64,000 bases of DNA, from contig NZ_MRXX01000007.1 of NCBI RefSeq assembly GCF_016642265.1, positions 147,889 through 211,888 on the forward strand, given 5' to 3'. The position numbers were made by a program, and so were the translations under genes. The notes under the pieces were generated by a model. That model ran no database searches. It saw only the letters and a program-made list of their open reading frames with translations, and was not told the origin of the DNA. Below, one piece after another: positions 21,201 to 34,082 of the stretch; position 1 is the stretch's first letter, and each line of letters starts with the position of its first letter. Source of the DNA: Streptococcus lactarius (GTDB lineage Bacteria; Bacillota; Bacilli; Lactobacillales; Streptococcaceae).

Positions 21201-24148
21201 GTAGACACTGATTCAGAGGCTGAAACCGACTCAGATGTAGATACTGACTCTGAGGTTGAAACGGATTCTGATGCTGAAACTGAGTTTGACACCGATGCAC
21301 TTGTTGAAGCAGATTCCGATGTCGAAACCGAATTCGATACAGACTGACTCACAACTTTAGACGTGCTCGCTGAAACTGATGCACTCAATGAGCTCGATAC
21401 GGACTGGCTTACCACTTTGGACGCACTCGCCGATACCGAAGCAGACTGCAAGGCACTGATACTTGCAGAAACAGATTGCGAAACCTTCACAGATTCAGAT
21501 TTTCTTGCCGATACAGATTGACTCGTTGAAGCGGATTGAGATTGAGAAATCTCCTTGCTCAATGATTGACTACGAGAGAGACTCGCTTGAGCAGATGCAC
21601 TCGCCGACGCTGATTTGCTCAATGAAGCCGCCAAACTTTGCGAGCGAACCGAGCTCAGTGATTGGCTTAATGATACACTCTGCTGAGCCGATACGCTCTG
21701 AGATTGCTTCGCACTTAAAGACTGACTGACAGATTGCGAAACTTTAGCAGATGCACTCTGACTGTTTGAGACAGACTGACTGTGATCGCTATCTGACAAT
21801 TTCACAGCTACGACATTGGTCGTACTATCTTTATAAGTAATGGTGACTGTACCATCACTATTAACCGTATAGGCCTTAATCCGGTTAGCCACCTCTGGAT
21901 TAACAGCCGACACAGCTGCAATCACCTTGCTCTTATCTGCCTCTGTCAATGCAGTTAGGCTCGTCACCTGAATAGTGCTTGTTGGAGCAACACCTGGCGT
22001 ACGATCAGCCAGACGTCCTTGGGTAATCCGAATTTCACCCAAACCATTTGGACGGTTCATATTAGACGCATTGTCAATAGCCGCGACATTGCGTTGCCAA
22101 GTATTCCGGTAAGAATGATAGAGATCATCCTTCAAATGAATGGTCGTTATAATGGTTGCAGGGTTGGCACTGGTAGCCGTGATCTCTCCCGTGATAGGAG
22201 CAATATCACCTGTTCCATACTGGCTGCCACCAAAGAAATTCCCGTTCAAGGCATTGTCGTTCAAATCTGCCCGTGCAACAACTTTCATTTCTTTGAGCTT
22301 GCCACTGTCATCCGTAGCTGTAAAAGTCACAACTGCATCATCACCCGCATAAATAACGTAGTTCTTCCCACCACCTTCAAGCGGGGTTGATTTCGGTTCT
22401 ACACCATTGACAGTCAACTTAGCCGTCACTTCAGGGCGTGTAGCATCTGTCACTGCCACAGAATTACTAGCATCAGAATAAACCGCGTGATCACCATACA
22501 TGATCCGTGCTTTAGCTGTCACACCGCCAATTTGTAAAGGAACAGTTGGCGTCACACTGACTTGTCCAGATGCATCCGCCACTGCTGTTCCGATTTCATC
22601 ATCATTGTTATATAAGACAACGGTTGATCCTGGCTCAGCCCCTGTCACTGTCACAGGTGTTTGAGTATAGGCCTTCTCTAGTAAGCGAGTCTCAACCGTC
22701 GGTGCTGCTAGGCGCTTAACAGGAGCGGTTACATCATTAGTAGTGTTATCTTTATAAGTAATGGTTACTACACCCGTTGCTGAGACGGAATAAGACTTAA
22801 AGTCCTTTGAAGTTGCAATATTCGGATTAGAAGCCTTAAAAGCCTCCCAAACCTTCTCTTTTTCAGCCTGGGCCAAGTTAGTGGTATCATTGACAAAAGT
22901 TGCCGTGGTCACTGCTGTAATCGGGTTGCGAATGCCATCATTTTGCGGTAAAACCTGAATACGAAGCGTACGTGTCACTGACTGCTTAGCCGTATTCGTC
23001 ACTACAAAAGAAAGATTATAAATTTTCCCAGGCGTTACGACCTCTGTCTGGCCAACAGTTCCAAAAATATTAAAGGCTACTGCACTATTTTTTAGCGCCG
23101 ACGTCTGAGGTAAGTTGATGCCATTCACACGATCGCTACCAGAAGCGTAGCCAATGCTTTTAATACTATTTCGTGTAGGATTCGTTTCAACAACATTATA
23201 AGCCTGGTTCACACTGTCCGAATTATACACCGAAATCAAGGCATTATTGGCTAGCCCGAGATTGTATTGAGGCGCACGGAGGCTCGTATCTGTGTCAATA
23301 CGGTTCCCATTTCGAGGGTCGCGCTGACCAGATGTAGCGCGCAGCACCGCGTTGGCCAAGCGATTGCGAGCAATCTTTGCTTGGCTTTCCACGGCATCCA
23401 TTTGAATTGCCGGATTAGACAAGCCAGTTCGAATAGCCTCTAAGGCCAGATCTCCCTTCTCAATTGCAGATTCGGTCCCCGGGATTTCCATAGCTTGTGC
23501 TCGATAAGTGTATAAATCCAAGGCCAAGACCTGCAGACGTTTCACCTGGTCTTCTGAACGCTGAGTTGGAGCCTCTGCTACCCTCTCGCTCGTTTCAGGA
23601 GTAGCCCTGTGAATTGAATCGTCCTCAGAGACACTGCTACTAGCAGTTCCTGAAGTGGACTGACTCGCTGAAGCACTAACAACATGTGATTCGCTCAAAG
23701 AAACCGACTGAGACAAAGAAAGGCTGTCACTAGCCGACTCTGATAGCGAGACAGATTCACTCATAGATTGACTGGCTGATGCAGAATCTGAGTTAGAGGT
23801 CGTCCCCAAGACAAAACTATCCGAACCCACTACACCGGTCGATGGGCTGATTTCAGACCCAACAGTCGTATCCATCCCATTTTCCTCGGCAAATACTGGA
23901 TTAGCGACCGTTGTCGCTCCAGCAAGAGCCCCGAGTACAACCATCCCTTTGACCAGATCTGCAGGCATCGAGTGTGATGACGCTTCATATTGAACTACGA
24001 TCTTTTCATCCACACCACCTCGCATGACACGAAATAGGCCTAACCGAGAGATAGATGCTCGTACCCAATTCTTTCCTGATTTGATTAATTTAAAACGTGT
24101 GATTCGCTCCGTTTCGCGAAAATCACCCTTCGAACGTTTAAAAAACAT
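18239..24148 (-). CDS. Serine-rich repeat adhesin 2 (aSec substrate, LPNTG-anchored)
   Basis: A 1969-aa SRR glycoprotein. It has an aSec signal ([26 protein letters not shown], then a Gly/Ala hydrophobic core ending AEENG), a short Ser-rich stretch (about 118-165), a non-repeat region (about 175-785), then over 1100 residues of SES[V/A/I]STSE repeats, and LPNTG, a membrane span and RRKKKGN. The non-repeat region is unlike that of adhesins 1 and 3. It has a cadherin-like segment ([12 protein letters not shown]), two copies of a small domain of the type LxxAEKxKVxxAxxxxNP...YSVxxxGxVTITYKDxTT, and Ig-like beta segments, all reminiscent of GspB/SraP-type heads. I did not find a clear sialoglycan-binding (F/Y)TRX motif, so the ligand is open. 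Confidence 0.92.
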   Translation of the reverse strand: MFFKRSKGDFRETERITRFKLIKSGKNWVRASISRLGLFRVMRGGVDEKIVVQYEASSHSMPADLVKGMVVLGALAGATTVANPVFAEENGMDTTVGSEISPSTGVVGSDSFVLGTTSNSDSASASQSMSESVSLSESASDSLSLSQSVSLSESHVVSASASQSTSGTASSSVSEDDSIHRATPETSERVAEAPTQRSEDQVKRLQVLALDLYTYRAQAMEIPGTESAIEKGDLALEAIRTGLSNPAIQMDAVESQAKIARNRLANAVLRATSGQRDPRNGNRIDTDTSLRAPQYNLGLANNALISVYNSDSVNQAYNVVETNPTRNSIKSIGYASGSDRVNGINLPQTSALKNSAVAFNIFGTVGQTEVVTPGKIYNLSFVVTNTAKQSVTRTLRIQVLPQNDGIRNPITAVTTATFVNDTTNLAQAEKEKVWEAFKASNPNIATSKDFKSYSVSATGVVTITYKDNTTNDVTAPVKRLAAPTVETRLLEKAYTQTPVTVTGAEPGSTVVLYNNDDEIGTAVADASGQVSVTPTVPLQIGGVTAKARIMYGDHAVYSDASNSVAVTDATRPEVTAKLTVNGVEPKSTPLEGGGKNYVIYAGDDAVVTFTATDDSGKLKEMKVVARADLNDNALNGNFFGGSQYGTGDIAPITGEITATSANPATIITTIHLKDDLYHSYRNTWQRNVAAIDNASNMNRPNGLGEIRITQGRLADRTPGVAPTSTIQVTSLTALTEADKSKVIAAVSAVNPEVANRIKAYTVNSDGTVTITYKDSTTNVVAVKLSDSDHSQSVSNSQSASAKVSQSVSQSLSAKQSQSVSAQQSVSLSQSLSSVRSQSLAASLSKSASASASAQASLSRSQSLSKEISQSQSASTSQSVSARKSESVKVSQSVSASISALQSASVSASASKVVSQSVSSSLSASVSASTSKVVSQSVSNSVSTSESASTSASVSNSVSASESVSTSESVSTSESVSASESVSTSESISTSESVSTSESASTSESVSASESVSTSESVSTSESASTSESASTSESLSASESLSASLSSSVSESQSASTSESVSESASVSTSESVSMSESVSTSESVSISEAISTSESVSISKSVSASESVSTSESVSVSESVSTSESVSTSESVSASESVSTSESISTSESVSTSESASTSESVSASESVSTSESVSTSESASTSESVSTSESLSASESLSVSLSSSVSASESVSTSESISTSESVSTSESISTSESVSVSESVSTSESVSTSESVSASESVSTSESVSASESVSTSESISTSESVSTSESASTSESVSASESASTSESVSASESVSTSESVSTSESVSTSESISASESVSTSESVSTSESVSTSESVSTSESLSASLSSSVSESQSVSTSESVSASESLSVSESISTSESVSTSESVSTSESVSTFESISASESVSTSESVSISESVSTSESVSTSESVSTSESVSTSESVSTSESASTSESVSASESVSTSESVSTSESVSTSESISTSESVSTSESASTSESVSASESVSTSESVSTSESVSTSESISASESVSTSESVSTSESVSTSESVSTSESLSASLSSSVSESQSVSTSESVSASESLSVSESISTSESVSTSESVSTSESVSTFESISASESVSTSESVSISESVSTSESVSTSESVSTSESVSTSESASTSESVSASESVSTSESVSTSESVSTSESISASESVSTSESASTSESASTSESLSASESLSASLSSSVSASESVSTSESVSTSESLSTSESVSASKSVSTSESVSTSESVSTSESISASESVSTSESVSTSESVSSSESVSISESVSASESVSASESVSTSESVSVSESVSTFESVSASESVSTSESISTSESVSTSESASTSESLSASLSSSVSESQSVSAFESVSVSQSQSVSTSGSGSQSASGSESMSTSESASGSQKHSQSVVLPNTGETGSVTSALLGVVTGLAGITGLIRRKKKGN
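18440..21300 (-). repeat. SES(V/A/I)STSE-coding array in SRR adhesin 2
   Basis: A nested array: 6- and 12-residue Ser repeats grouped into longer higher-order units, several of which end in an [15 protein letters not shown] type spacer. A block of about 550 bases starting near 19079 recurs almost exactly near 19679, with a register shift from 600 to 618 bases because one copy has an extra 18-base unit. Confidence 0.88.
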
Positions 24149-24178
24149 GTCCGCTCCTTAAATTTTAGATATCAAGTT

Positions 24179-24206
24179 ATTATACCTTATTTTTTCCCTA
24201 ATGTAA
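24179..24206 (-). promoter_or_regulatory. Promoter of SRR adhesin 2
   Basis: TTACAT, 16 bases, TATAAT on the minus strand, with an AAGGAG ribosome binding site just before the ATG at 24148. Confidence 0.6.
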
Positions 24207-24243
24207 CTAATTAAGACCATTTTCTGACACGAAAACAACATAC

Positions 24244-24271
24244 AAAAAGAGAACCCGGAGGTTCTCTTTTT
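24244..24271 (-). terminator. Terminator of SRR adhesin 3
   Basis: A perfect 12-bp stem, AAAAAGAGAACC with its complement, around a four-base loop, with a U run on the minus strand. Confidence 0.88.
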
Positions 24272-24329
24272 GGATCCTTTTTTCATTGACCACCTACCTG
24301 AAATGATCGAATCAAATTAGGATAGAAGA

Positions 24330-27300
24330 TTATTTTTCATCTTCTTTTTTACGACGACCAAGTACAGCCACTCCAGCAAGTCCTGCAACTGCTCCAAGAA
24401 GAGCTGATGTTACAGATGTTGTTTCACCAGTATTTGGAAGTGCTACAGATTCGCTGTGTTTTTGTGATCCACTTGCTGATTCTGATGTAGACAATGACTC
24501 TGAACCAGAAGCTGATTGACTCATTGAGTTAGAGTATGAACCACTAGCAGAAGTAGATCCTGATTGGCTCATTGAGTTAGAGTATGAACCACTAGCAGAT
24601 GTTGATCCTGATTGACTCATTGAGTTAGAGTATGAACCACTGCCAGATGTTGATCCTGATTGGCTCATTGAGTTAGAGTATGAACCGCTACCAGATGTTG
24701 ATCCTGATTGTGATTGACTCACTGAAACTGAAGTACTTACTGAGGTCGAAGTTGATTCAGATGCTGACACTGATTGACTTACTGAGGTCGAAGTTGATTC
24801 AGATGCTGATACTGATTGACTTACTGAGGTCGAAGTTGATTCAGACGCTGATACTGATTGACTTACTGAGGTTGAAGTTGATTCAGATGCTGATACTGAT
24901 TGACTTACTGAGGTTGAAGTTGATTCAGACGCTGATACTGATTGACTTACTGAGGTTGAAGCTGATTCAGACGCTGATACTGATTGACTTACTGAGGTTG
25001 AAGCTGATTCAGATGCTGATACTGATTGACTTGCTGATACTGAAGCTGATACTGAAACTGATTCAGACACTGATACTGAAGCTGATTCAGACGCTGACGC
25101 TGATTGGCTTGCTGATGCTGAAGCCGATTCAGATACTGACGCACTTGTTGATTCAGATACTGAGGCACTCGTTGATTCAGATAATGATGCACTTGCTGAT
25201 TCAGATGTCGATGCACTCTCTGAGGCAGATGTTGACGCACTTGCTGACTCAGATACTGACGTACTTGCTGACTCAGATGTTGACGCACTTGCTGACTCAG
25301 ATACTGACGTACTTGCTGACTCAGATGTTGACGCACTTGCTGATTCTGATGTTGACGCACTTGCTGACTCAGATGTTGATGCTGACTCAGACGCTGATGC
25401 TGATACAGATTCTGATGTGCTTGCTGACTCAGATGCTGATAATGATGCTGACTCTGATGCAGATAATGATGTTGAAGCTGACTCAGATGCTGATAATGAT
25501 GCTGATTCTGATGTTGATGCACTTGCTGACTCAGATGTTGATGCTGACTCAGACGCTGATGCTGATACAGATTCTGATGTGCTTGCTGACTCAGATACAC
25601 TTGCTGATTCAACTTCTGATTGGCTCAATGAAGCAGATGCTGATTCTGATGCAGATTTAGAAGCTGATGTTGTATCAGATTGAGATTGTGACACTGATTG
25701 TGACTTAGAAACAACCTCTGATTGTGATACAGATTGTGACTTAGACACTACTTCTGACTGCGATACTGATTGTGACTTAGACACTGCTTCTGACTGTGAT
25801 ACTGATTGTGATTTAGATACAGCTTCTGACTGTGACACAGATTGTGACTTAGACACTACTTCTGACTGCGATACTGATTGTGACTTAGATGCTACTTCTG
25901 ACTGCGATACTGATTGTGACTTAGATGCTACTTCTGACTGCGATACTGATTGTGATTTAGACACTACTTCTGAAAGTGATTGTGATTTTGAAGCAGAGTT
26001 TGAGAATGATTGTGATTGAGATGCAGACTCAGAATCACCCAATTTCTCGAAGTAATAGTTCACATCAGTTGATGGTTTAATCGCAGTTGGAATTGAGTAG
26101 TTGTTAGAGAATGATGAATAACCCTTCAAATTAGAGTATACTTTACCATTTGGTGCTGTTGGGTCATTCGCAACAGATCCTTCTGCTTGGATTTCTGGAA
26201 CTTTACCAGCAATGACGTTATAACTGTTATTACCAGCTCCGGCAGGTGTCAATGATGTGCTTGGAGCACCTTTGAATGGACGTGGATAAGTATGTAGAGT
26301 TCCGTCCATTTGTTTATAAGTATCTGTCTCAGTAGCAGACTGCCAACCAGTGATAATGAGTGATTTACTTCCAGCTGTTTCGTTGACTTCAATATAGTAG
26401 TCACCATTTTTGCTGTTTACTTTTGTAACTTTAGTCTCATCAGCCTTCCACTCTTCACCAGCCTTATTCACTTTACTTGTGTAGATGAGTGTGTACTTAG
26501 ATACATCTTCAGTACCAATATCAGATGTAGCAAAATTGTTCACTTGAGATGGATCAAGAGCGTAGAATTTCGTTACAGTCGAACCATTTGTATCCACGAT
26601 TTCAGAAATACGTTTCACGTAGTAATGGTTAGCTCCACCTTGAAGTTCAACCAATTTTTGACCAACAACACCTTTACCAAGGACACCAGATGTTTTTTGA
26701 GTAGAATCTGTTGTAGCAGCTACATGCTTGTAACCAGGGATATCACGGTTGTTTGAAGCTGTAAATTGTTGTCCTGCAAGACCTGTTTGTGTGTAGCTTG
26801 CTAGATCTGTTTCAGTTCCAGTAGGTTTGTAAAGTTGACCTGGAGTAGAACTTCCTTGAATAAGCTTATAGTGAGTTGTTTGATCAACTGTTGCATAAGG
26901 AACAGAAGTTTGAACGTTTTGTTTGTCTTCGTTTTCATTACCTGGGTAGTTGGTATCACGAATTTGAAGTGTTTCATACTCAAGTTTCGCATTTACCAAT
27001 GAGAAGGTCACGTTACCTGGATCAGTTCCGTTAGCACCTGTGTATGTTAAGGTATTGGTTACATCAGAGTTGTTATTAGTGATGTAGCTTGGAAGTGAGA
27101 TGTTGCTTTCACCAGCATGGATGGTACGTGTGAAGACTTCTGAACCATCAGATTTCTTCACAATACGCAAGTGAACATCTGGATTAGCTGAAAGGCTACC
27201 AGTGATGGCAGAACGATCTACTGCAAGAGTAGCATAGTAGTCAAAGTTTGTTTTCGCCCCAGTTGAATGATCTGTTTTAAGGAATTGCCATACACCGAAA

Positions 27301-28325
27301 GTGAAACGATTAGCGTTTGGATCTAAAGCATAACCAGATTTGCTGAAGGCAGTATCTTCAATTGTTGCGCCGTTTGCATCTGTAATAACTGGAGTTGTCG
27401 TTCCATTAGTTCTTGTTGAAATTGGTGCCAACTGTGCAGTAACTGCTGGAGCACCATCTACAGTAGCATTTCCGGTAAAGCCTGCTGCAGTCAAGGTTGC
27501 CATCATGTCATCTACTGACTTGCTCAAACGTTCGCGTTGATCCGCATATGATTGAGCAGAAGCATTGGCATTGATCAAGCTGTTGCTTGCTGTCAATTCT
27601 GTTTGAACTTTAGCAATTGCGGCATCAAGAGCTGCTTTCTTTTCAGGGACTGAAACTGTCGCTGAGTAGTCGCTTGCGATCTTGTTCAACAAGACTGCTT
27701 CTGAAGCATTTTGTTCCAAAACAACTTTGTCTTCAGCCTTTACAGGTGCAGTAGTTTCTGAAGCAGATTCAGATCCAGCTACTACAGCTGATTCACTAGA
27801 AGCTGTTGAAACTTCTGTTGAAGCATGTTCCTTCAATGAAGCTGAGTGAGAAGCGGATACACTAACAGAAGTTGAAGCGCTCGCTGAAGCAGAAGCACTT
27901 GCTGATTCTGTTGTAGATTCAGTAGTTGATTCTGTAGTTGATTCAGATTGAGATTCAGTTGTTGAAGTTGTACCAAGGACTGTACTTCCTTGCTCTACAA
28001 GTGCTTGGCTAGAAAGCTCAGAAGCAGTCGCTACGTCTGATCCAGTTTCATCAGCCTTTGCAGTGTTGGCAACTGTAGCTGCACCAAAAATAGCACCTGC
28101 TGCTACAATTCCTTTCAACAAGCCACGACTAGTCATTTCTGTAGCAGAAACTTCGTCTTCACGAACTTCAGCCACGACAGTCTTTTCAACTTGACCACGG
28201 ATCACTTTCAAAAGGCCAAAGTTAGAAGTAGCCGCGCGCAACCAGTTTTTACCTGATTTAATCAATTTAAAACGAGTTACACGATCGGTTTCACGGAATT
28301 CACCGTTTGAACGTTTAAAAAACAT
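24330..28325 (-). CDS. Serine-rich repeat adhesin 3 (aSec substrate, LPNTG-anchored)
   Basis: A 1331-aa SRR glycoprotein. It has an aSec signal ([26 protein letters not shown], hydrophobic core ending AKADE), a short Ser/Thr/Glu-rich stretch, a binding region of about residues 205-760, then Ser-rich blocks: [12 protein letters not shown]-type decapeptides, [27 protein letters not shown], and [15 protein letters not shown] near the end. It finishes with LPNTG, a membrane span and GRRKKEDEK. The binding region starts with a helical segment ([15 protein letters not shown]) like the acid-responsive helical domain of Fap1, followed by a beta-rich domain (FTFGVWQFL). It is clearly homologous to SRR adhesin 1 and to the head of the 4114-aa protein. 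Confidence 0.92.
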   Translation of the reverse strand: MFFKRSNGEFRETDRVTRFKLIKSGKNWLRAATSNFGLLKVIRGQVEKTVVAEVREDEVSATEMTSRGLLKGIVAAGAIFGAATVANTAKADETGSDVATASELSSQALVEQGSTVLGTTSTTESQSESTTESTTESTTESASASASASASTSVSVSASHSASLKEHASTEVSTASSESAVVAGSESASETTAPVKAEDKVVLEQNASEAVLLNKIASDYSATVSVPEKKAALDAAIAKVQTELTASNSLINANASAQSYADQRERLSKSVDDMMATLTAAGFTGNATVDGAPAVTAQLAPISTRTNGTTTPVITDANGATIEDTAFSKSGYALDPNANRFTFGVWQFLKTDHSTGAKTNFDYYATLAVDRSAITGSLSANPDVHLRIVKKSDGSEVFTRTIHAGESNISLPSYITNNNSDVTNTLTYTGANGTDPGNVTFSLVNAKLEYETLQIRDTNYPGNENEDKQNVQTSVPYATVDQTTHYKLIQGSSTPGQLYKPTGTETDLASYTQTGLAGQQFTASNNRDIPGYKHVAATTDSTQKTSGVLGKGVVGQKLVELQGGANHYYVKRISEIVDTNGSTVTKFYALDPSQVNNFATSDIGTEDVSKYTLIYTSKVNKAGEEWKADETKVTKVNSKNGDYYIEVNETAGSKSLIITGWQSATETDTYKQMDGTLHTYPRPFKGAPSTSLTPAGAGNNSYNVIAGKVPEIQAEGSVANDPTAPNGKVYSNLKGYSSFSNNYSIPTAIKPSTDVNYYFEKLGDSESASQSQSFSNSASKSQSLSEVVSKSQSVSQSEVASKSQSVSQSEVASKSQSVSQSEVVSKSQSVSQSEAVSKSQSVSQSEAVSKSQSVSQSEVVSKSQSVSQSEVVSKSQSVSQSQSDTTSASKSASESASASLSQSEVESASVSESASTSESVSASASESASTSESASASTSESASLSASESASTSLSASESASLSASESASTSESVSASASESASTSESASASTSESASASTSESASTSVSESASASTSESASTSVSESASASTSASESASTSESASASLSESTSASVSESTSASVSESASASASQSASASESASVSVSESVSVSASVSASQSVSASESASTSVSQSVSASESASTSVSQSVSASESTSTSVSQSVSASESTSTSVSQSVSASESTSTSVSQSVSASESTSTSVSQSVSASESTSTSVSTSVSVSQSQSGSTSGSGSYSNSMSQSGSTSGSGSYSNSMSQSGSTSASGSYSNSMSQSGSTSASGSYSNSMSQSASGSESLSTSESASGSQKHSESVALPNTGETTSVTSALLGAVAGLAGVAVLGRRKKEDEK
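24480..26030 (-). repeat. Ser-rich coding repeats of SRR adhesin 3
   Basis: Four successive repeat types, each internally tandem: a 48-base [16 protein letters not shown] unit nearest the anchor, a 42-base [14 protein letters not shown] unit, SES/SAS blocks, and a 36-base [12 protein letters not shown] unit nearest the head. Confidence 0.85.
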
Positions 28326-28360
28326 GTTGTCTCCTTATTTACATTTTTTATTGCCCTACT

Positions 28361-28389
28361 ATTATAGACTACCATGGAGGTTTTTGGAA
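28361..28389 (-). promoter_or_regulatory. Candidate promoter of SRR adhesin 3
   Basis: A consensus TATAAT with a weak -35 (TTCCAA) at 17-base spacing, followed by an AAGGAG ribosome binding site before the ATG at 28325. Confidence 0.5.
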
Positions 28390-28516
28390 GCAATTATCAT
28401 TAGTTATTGCTATTTTTTTATAATCTTACCTTTAATTAGTAATGAAATCGCTTTCATAGTAGTATTTTTGTCAAACCGGGGCAAATTTTTGAAAAAAATG
28501 AGCTTTTTAACGAACG

Positions 28517-28548
28517 AAAAAAAGGACTGGAAAACTAATTTCCAATCC
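28517..28548 (-). terminator. Terminator of gltX
   Basis: A 10-bp stem (28524-28533 with 28539-28548) followed by seven U on the minus strand, 37 bases after the gltX stop. Confidence 0.85.
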
Positions 28549-28584
28549 CTTATAAACTACATACAAATCCCGGTATAGAGAGGC

Positions 28585-30042
28585 TTAAGCAATCTTCTTC
28601 AACATCCGTTCAATGTGCTCAATTGATTTTTCACGGCCAAGTAAGAAAATGGTTTCTGGCAATTCTGGACCATGCATTTCTCCAGAAACTGCAATCCGAA
28701 TTGGCATAAAGAGGTTCTTCCCTTTGATGCCTGTTTCTTTTTGAACCGCTTTGATTTGTGGGAAGATATTTTCAACCACAAACTCATCATCTGACATAGC
28801 TTCGAGTCTCGCTTTGAAAGATTCCAATACTGTTGGGACTGTTTCAGCTGCCATGACTTCTTTTTCTGCATCTGTCAACTCTGGAAAGTCTGCAAAGAAG
28901 AGGTCAGTTAATGGAACGATTTCATCGACCGATTTCATTTGTGGCTTGTAGAGTTCTACAAACTTCTCAGCCTTGTCTGTTAAACGACCTGCTTTTTCTA
29001 AGAATGGTTTAGCCATTGCGACGATTGTTTCAAGATCTGCATTCTTGATGTAGTCATTGCTCATCCAATCCAATTTCTTTTGGTCAAAGGCTGCAGGAGA
29101 TTTGCTGAGACGATGTTCATCAAAGAGTTTGATGAGTTCTTCACGAGAGAAGATTTCATCTTCCCCACCAGGGTTCCAACCAAGAAGAGCGATAAAGTTA
29201 AAGACCGCTTCTGGAAGATACCCTTTTTTACGGTAGTCTTCGATAAATTGAAGGGTATTCGTATCCCGTTTGGATAACTTCTTACCTGTTTCAGAGTTAA
29301 TGATCAAAGTCATGTGACCAAACTCAGGAGCTTCCCATCCAAGTGCTTCATAAACCATCAATTGTTTTGGTGTATTAGCGATGTGATCATCTCCACGAAT
29401 AACATGAGAAATCTTCATTTCATGGTCATCGATGACGACGGCAAAGTTGTAAGTTGGATAGCCATCTTTCTTTTGGATAACCCAATCACCACCGACATTA
29501 GCCCCTTCAAACTCAATATCGCCCTTAACAATGTCATGCCACTTGTAGATACCAGCTTCATTGACCACCAAACGAACAGTCGGAACAATCCCCGCTGCTT
29601 CGCGTTCTGCTACATAGGCTGCCTTTTCCTCTTCGCTCATTCCGAGGTATTCATTGACATAGCGAGGTGTTTCTCCAGCTGCTTCTTGGCGTTCACGTTC
29701 TGCTGCCAATTCTTCTTCTGTTACATAAGATTTATAGGCTTTCCCTTCCGCCAAGAGTTGATCAATGTATTTTTGGTAAAGTGGCAACCGTTCTGATTGG
29801 CGATAGTTTTCGTGTGTTTCAGGACTTTCATCCCAATCCATCCCCAACCAACGAAGGTTTTCAAGCTGTGAACGTTCCCCGTCTTCGACGTGGCGCTTGC
29901 GGTCCGTATCTTCAATCCGAATAATAAAGGTACCGCCATAATGACGTGCATAAAGGTAGTTAAACAATGCAGTACGCGCATTTCCGATGTGTAATAATCC
30001 CGTTGGACTTGGTGCATAACGCACACGAATATCTTTTGCCAT
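28585..30042 (-). CDS. gltX: Glutamyl-tRNA synthetase
   Basis: A 485-aa class I synthetase that charges tRNA-Glu (and, in many Firmicutes, tRNA-Gln before amidation). The HIGH motif reads HIGN at residues 18-21 and the KMSKS motif reads KLSKR near residue 254, both normal variants of the GltX family. Length is normal. It is a stand-alone transcription unit with an extended -10 promoter upstream and a terminator downstream, and forms the housekeeping border of the SRR island. Confidence 0.97.
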   Translation of the reverse strand: MAKDIRVRYAPSPTGLLHIGNARTALFNYLYARHYGGTFIIRIEDTDRKRHVEDGERSQLENLRWLGMDWDESPETHENYRQSERLPLYQKYIDQLLAEGKAYKSYVTEEELAAERERQEAAGETPRYVNEYLGMSEEEKAAYVAEREAAGIVPTVRLVVNEAGIYKWHDIVKGDIEFEGANVGGDWVIQKKDGYPTYNFAVVIDDHEMKISHVIRGDDHIANTPKQLMVYEALGWEAPEFGHMTLIINSETGKKLSKRDTNTLQFIEDYRKKGYLPEAVFNFIALLGWNPGGEDEIFSREELIKLFDEHRLSKSPAAFDQKKLDWMSNDYIKNADLETIVAMAKPFLEKAGRLTDKAEKFVELYKPQMKSVDEIVPLTDLFFADFPELTDAEKEVMAAETVPTVLESFKARLEAMSDDEFVVENIFPQIKAVQKETGIKGKNLFMPIRIAVSGEMHGPELPETIFLLGREKSIEHIERMLKKIA

Positions 30043-30097
30043 GTTTCTCTCCTATAATCTTGTTCGCTATCACTAGCGCATTTATTCAATCGTTCTT

Positions 30098-30106
30098 ATT
30101 ATACCA
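30098..30106 (-). promoter_or_regulatory. Extended -10 promoter of gltX
   Basis: TGGTATAAT on the minus strand; no good -35 at the usual distance. It lies about 55 bases upstream of the gltX ATG. Confidence 0.6.
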
Positions 30107-30252
30107 CAAAGACAGCCAGACTAAAATGAATAAGTGACCTTTTAGAAAGTCCTTGCTGATTCAGAACCCTATAGAGTAACATACAAGCCCCTCTACCTTC
30201 TCAGTATGGAACACCTCATCACGGAGGACCTTATCACGCGCCCCGCAAAAAA

Positions 30253-30289
30253 GGGACCGAGAGCTATTTTGAAAATAGATCTTAGTCCC
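30253..30289 (-). terminator. Terminator of the acetoin reductase gene
   Basis: A long imperfect hairpin with GGGAC/GTCCC ends and an inner CTATTTT/AAAATAG stem, followed by UUUUUU on the minus strand. It lies 47 bases past the stop codon. Confidence 0.85.
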
Positions 30290-30335
30290 CCATTCGCCTG
30301 GATCCTCTTCAAGCGAACTAGCTATTCTTTATTGA

Positions 30336-31145
<810 letters not shown>

Positions 31146-31285
31146 CTAACTCACCATACAACAAAAAATCATTTTCACGATTTCGCTATCATTCTAAAAC
31201 TTTGTGAAGAAAAAGTCAAGCAAAATCCTTGACTTTTATAGGTAAATAGATTAGGAAAAATTAATTCCCTTTGTTGCACCAAAAA

Positions 31286-31479
31286 AGCAGGATAGAAACC
31301 TGCTTGCATTCAAGCGCTTCTATCCTGCTCCCTTTTTTGACTGTATCCGCTGCGCCCTTTGTATCTTATTAAACGAACACGCCCTAAATGCTGTGTGAAA
31401 AAGATAAATTCTCTTGTGAGCATCGCTCTCTGCGACAATTTCCTTTTTTCACTTTGCATTTTACGGGCTTTGTATCTTA
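31286..31479 (-). repeat. Modular intergenic repeat, copy 1 (starts at the estA stop codon)
   Basis: Read on the minus strand it begins with the TAA stop of estA: TAAGATACAAAGCCCGTA, then a long imperfect palindrome (GCCCGTAAAATGC...GCATTTAGGGC), a second TAAGATACAAAGG box, and a 12-bp-stem terminator (31286-31297 with 31318-31329) with U6. Copy 2 is at 35343-35637. This element fills most of the gap between estA and butA. The hairpin is also the likely estA terminator. Confidence 0.85.
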
Positions 31480-32259
31480 GTTTAACCGTTCTTCTAGTTC
31501 AAAGTCGATTGGTAGGGTTTGTAAGAAGTGCTCCAACTCCCGTTCCCAGTAGAACCATTCGTGCTTGCCTGGGCTGTGGCTATAAGTGACATCCAAGCCC
31601 AATTTTCCCAATTCCTTAGCCTCAAATTGATTGGCTTCATAGAGAAAGTCCTGCTCTCCACACCAGATCCAAAGCTTGGTCTTTTTATCGGAGAACTTCT
31701 TAGTAACCGACTCCAGTGAGTAGGGACTCGTCGTCCAATCGTTTACCTCTCCAAAGATTCCCTTCCAAAAGGCCGGCTTTTCTAGATCATTCTTTTCAAA
31801 GGTCATCCCATGGAAACTCAGAGCTCCAGAAAAACTCGCCGCATGAGAGAAGCGATTGGTCTTGAGGGCCAAGAGCATCGAACCGTAGCCTCCCATCGAC
31901 AAGCCTGCGATAAAAGTTTTCTCCCGTTTCTTGGTCATATTGGGAAAGAAGCGGGCTAATGTCTCTGGCAATTCCTTCGCAATGGCCGTGTAATAGTTGT
32001 ATCCATACTGCGTATCTGTGTAAAAACCATTATTGGTATTGGGTAGGACCACGATCAGATTGGTATTTCGCAAAATGCGCTCCACATGGGTTCGCTTCAG
32101 CCAAGAATGATGATTGCCGTTCATTCCGTGTAAGAGATAAAGAACTGGAATATCCGTATCTGCTGGATTTTCCACGCGCGACGCATCAGGATAAAGAACG
32201 GACACGCCCCACTCCATCTTCAAGGCCTCTGAATAATACTCAATCTGCATAACTGCCAT
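31477..32259 (-). CDS. estA: Tributyrin/acyl esterase EstA
   Basis: A 260-aa alpha/beta-hydrolase of the esterase D/S-formylglutathione hydrolase-like family, strongly resembling pneumococcal EstA. It has an HGMNGN oxyanion loop, nucleophile GLSMG near residue 122 and a catalytic His in KHEWFYW near residue 232. I start it at the ATG at 32259 (AVMQIEYY), which has a GAGGA site upstream; the frame is open for ten more codons without a good ribosome site. It follows the RNase J2 gene by 70 bases, the same pairing as in pneumococcus, and is probably cotranscribed with it. Confidence 0.9.
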   Translation of the reverse strand: MAVMQIEYYSEALKMEWGVSVLYPDASRVENPADTDIPVLYLLHGMNGNHHSWLKRTHVERILRNTNLIVVLPNTNNGFYTDTQYGYNYYTAIAKELPETLARFFPNMTKKREKTFIAGLSMGGYGSMLLALKTNRFSHAASFSGALSFHGMTFEKNDLEKPAFWKGIFGEVNDWTTSPYSLESVTKKFSDKKTKLWIWCGEQDFLYEANQFEAKELGKLGLDVTYSHSPGKHEWFYWERELEHFLQTLPIDFELEERLN

Positions 32260-32329
32260 AGGGTTTCCTCTTTCTATGTTTAAAAACACTCGGCAAGCCT
32301 CTGGCCGCCAAGCGTTTTGATTTCTTTTA

Positions 32330-33988
32330 TTATTTCACTTCCATCACGACTGGTAAAATCGCTGGACGACATTTGGTCTGTTCAAATAAGAATTTAGACA
32401 AATGATCACGTACCAATCCTTTTAATTCACCCCAGTCAAAGCTGTCCTGTGCTAGGTAGTCTTCAACGCTTTGGTTGACCAATTCGCAACTTTCACGGAG
32501 AATATCCCGGCTCTTCTTGACATAGACAAATCCACGAGTGTGCACATGCGCTTTGGCAATAATCTTCTTTTCTTTGCGGTTTACCGTAATGGCTACAATA
32601 AAGATTCCATCTTCTGACAAAACTTTGCGGTCACGAAGGACGATATTGCCCACATCCCCAATGGCATTCCCATCGATCATGACATCTCCAGCTGAGATGC
32701 TCCCTGCAGGGACGAAATCTCCCTTTTCATACTCCATGACTGTACCACGCTTTGGAATGAAGATATTTTCAGGCAAAATCCCAACTTCCATGGCAATCCG
32801 CGCATGGGCATCTAACTCCCGGTACTCTCCTTGAATTGGGAAGAGATACTTCGGACGAAGCAGATTGATCATCAACTGCAAATCCCGCGCATTTCCATGA
32901 CCAGACACGCGCAAGCTAGACGTAATCAATTTAACAATCCCACCTGCTTGGTAAACCATATTTTCCACACGAGCCACCACGGCTTCTTTGGCAATAGAAG
33001 GTGTTGTAACGATGTAGACCAAGTCCCCATCTTTGATTTCCACATACCGGTGACGACCAATTGACATCTTGCGCAACCCATTAATGGGCTCACCCATCCG
33101 GCCTGTTTCCAAAATGATCAATTCATGATCCTCAAACCGGCTCATTTCTTTCGGCTTGATCAAGAGTTTTTCATTGGCAAGAGATAGTTTGTTGAGGCGA
33201 ATAGCTGTCCGGACGATGTTTTCCACATCAAACCCTGTCAAGACGACACGGCGCCCAGTCTCAGCTGCGGCATCAAAGACCTGCTGGATCCGAGAAAGGT
33301 TGCTGGCAACGGCTGCTACGATGACACGCCCATCCCAGTTGGCAATCGTATCTAAGATTTCATCGCCGACTTCTTGCTCACTAGCGACCTGTACCTTGCT
33401 ATCCGCATTGGCCGAATCACTCAAAAGCGCAAGAACCCCTTCACGCCCGATTTCAGCTAGACGAGCAAAGTCTGTTGCGTAAGACTCACTCGCTGTTTGG
33501 TCAAATTTAAAGTCGCCTGTATAGACGATATTTCCCTCAGAAGTTCCAATGACAACACCGATACTTTCAGGAATGGAGTGGGTCGTTTGAAAGAAGGACA
33601 CAACCGCATCTCCAAATTCAATCTCAGAATTTTGATCAATCACATGGAAGTCATTGTATTTCTTAACACTATCATTTCCTTTGACAAAGAGCTTGGCCAA
33701 CTCAATCGTCAGCTCCGTTCCAAACACAGGAACTTTTGCCTCAGCCAAAAGGTAAGGCAAGGCACCGATGGCGTCCGCATGCCCATGGGTTAAGAAAACG
33801 CCTGCAATACGGTCTTTGTTTTCAAAAAGATAATCCATATTGGGGATGACAACGTCCACCCCAAGTTGTTCATTTTCTGGATACTTCAGTCCTGCATCCA
33901 AGACAAAAATTGAATCGTTTACTTCAGCGATGTAGAGATTTTTCCCATTTTCTCGAACACCACCGAGAGTGACTAATTTAATACTCAC
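32330..33988 (-). CDS. rnjB: Ribonuclease J2
   Basis: A 552-aa metallo-beta-lactamase/beta-CASP RNase, the partner of RNase J1 in mRNA turnover and rRNA maturation. The metal-binding motif reads HGHADA at residues 68-73 rather than HGHEDH: the second-last Asp is kept but the final His is lost. That degeneracy, with the estA neighbour, points to J2 (the weak or regulatory subunit) rather than J1. Length and the C-terminal domain are normal. The start has AAAGGAG upstream, and a promoter with consensus spacing lies about 95 bases up. Confidence 0.88.
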   Translation of the reverse strand: MSIKLVTLGGVRENGKNLYIAEVNDSIFVLDAGLKYPENEQLGVDVVIPNMDYLFENKDRIAGVFLTHGHADAIGALPYLLAEAKVPVFGTELTIELAKLFVKGNDSVKKYNDFHVIDQNSEIEFGDAVVSFFQTTHSIPESIGVVIGTSEGNIVYTGDFKFDQTASESYATDFARLAEIGREGVLALLSDSANADSKVQVASEQEVGDEILDTIANWDGRVIVAAVASNLSRIQQVFDAAAETGRRVVLTGFDVENIVRTAIRLNKLSLANEKLLIKPKEMSRFEDHELIILETGRMGEPINGLRKMSIGRHRYVEIKDGDLVYIVTTPSIAKEAVVARVENMVYQAGGIVKLITSSLRVSGHGNARDLQLMINLLRPKYLFPIQGEYRELDAHARIAMEVGILPENIFIPKRGTVMEYEKGDFVPAGSISAGDVMIDGNAIGDVGNIVLRDRKVLSEDGIFIVAITVNRKEKKIIAKAHVHTRGFVYVKKSRDILRESCELVNQSVEDYLAQDSFDWGELKGLVRDHLSKFLFEQTKCRPAILPVVMEVK

Positions 33989-34082
33989 TGTTTTCTCCTT
34001 TAATTGATAGATTTTTTAATACTTACGGTCCTTGGCTGCCCAAGTCGAATTACAGCTTTGCAAATTCTTGCATATCTATTCT

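Noticed and set aside
20847-21347. Asp/Ser/Glu-rich ORF on the plus strand (and 24680-25660, 12307-15465 and similar)
   Set aside because: They are exact antisense shadows of the Ser-rich repeats of the SRR genes; low complexity, no ribosome sites, no independent promoter.
22019-22390. Plus-strand ORF inside the head of SRR adhesin 2
   Set aside because: No start signals; antisense to a well-supported gene.
12290-26030. Dense short repeats that could be mistaken for CRISPR arrays
   Set aside because: Repeats are contiguous, in frame and protein-coding, with no unique spacers and no cas genes.
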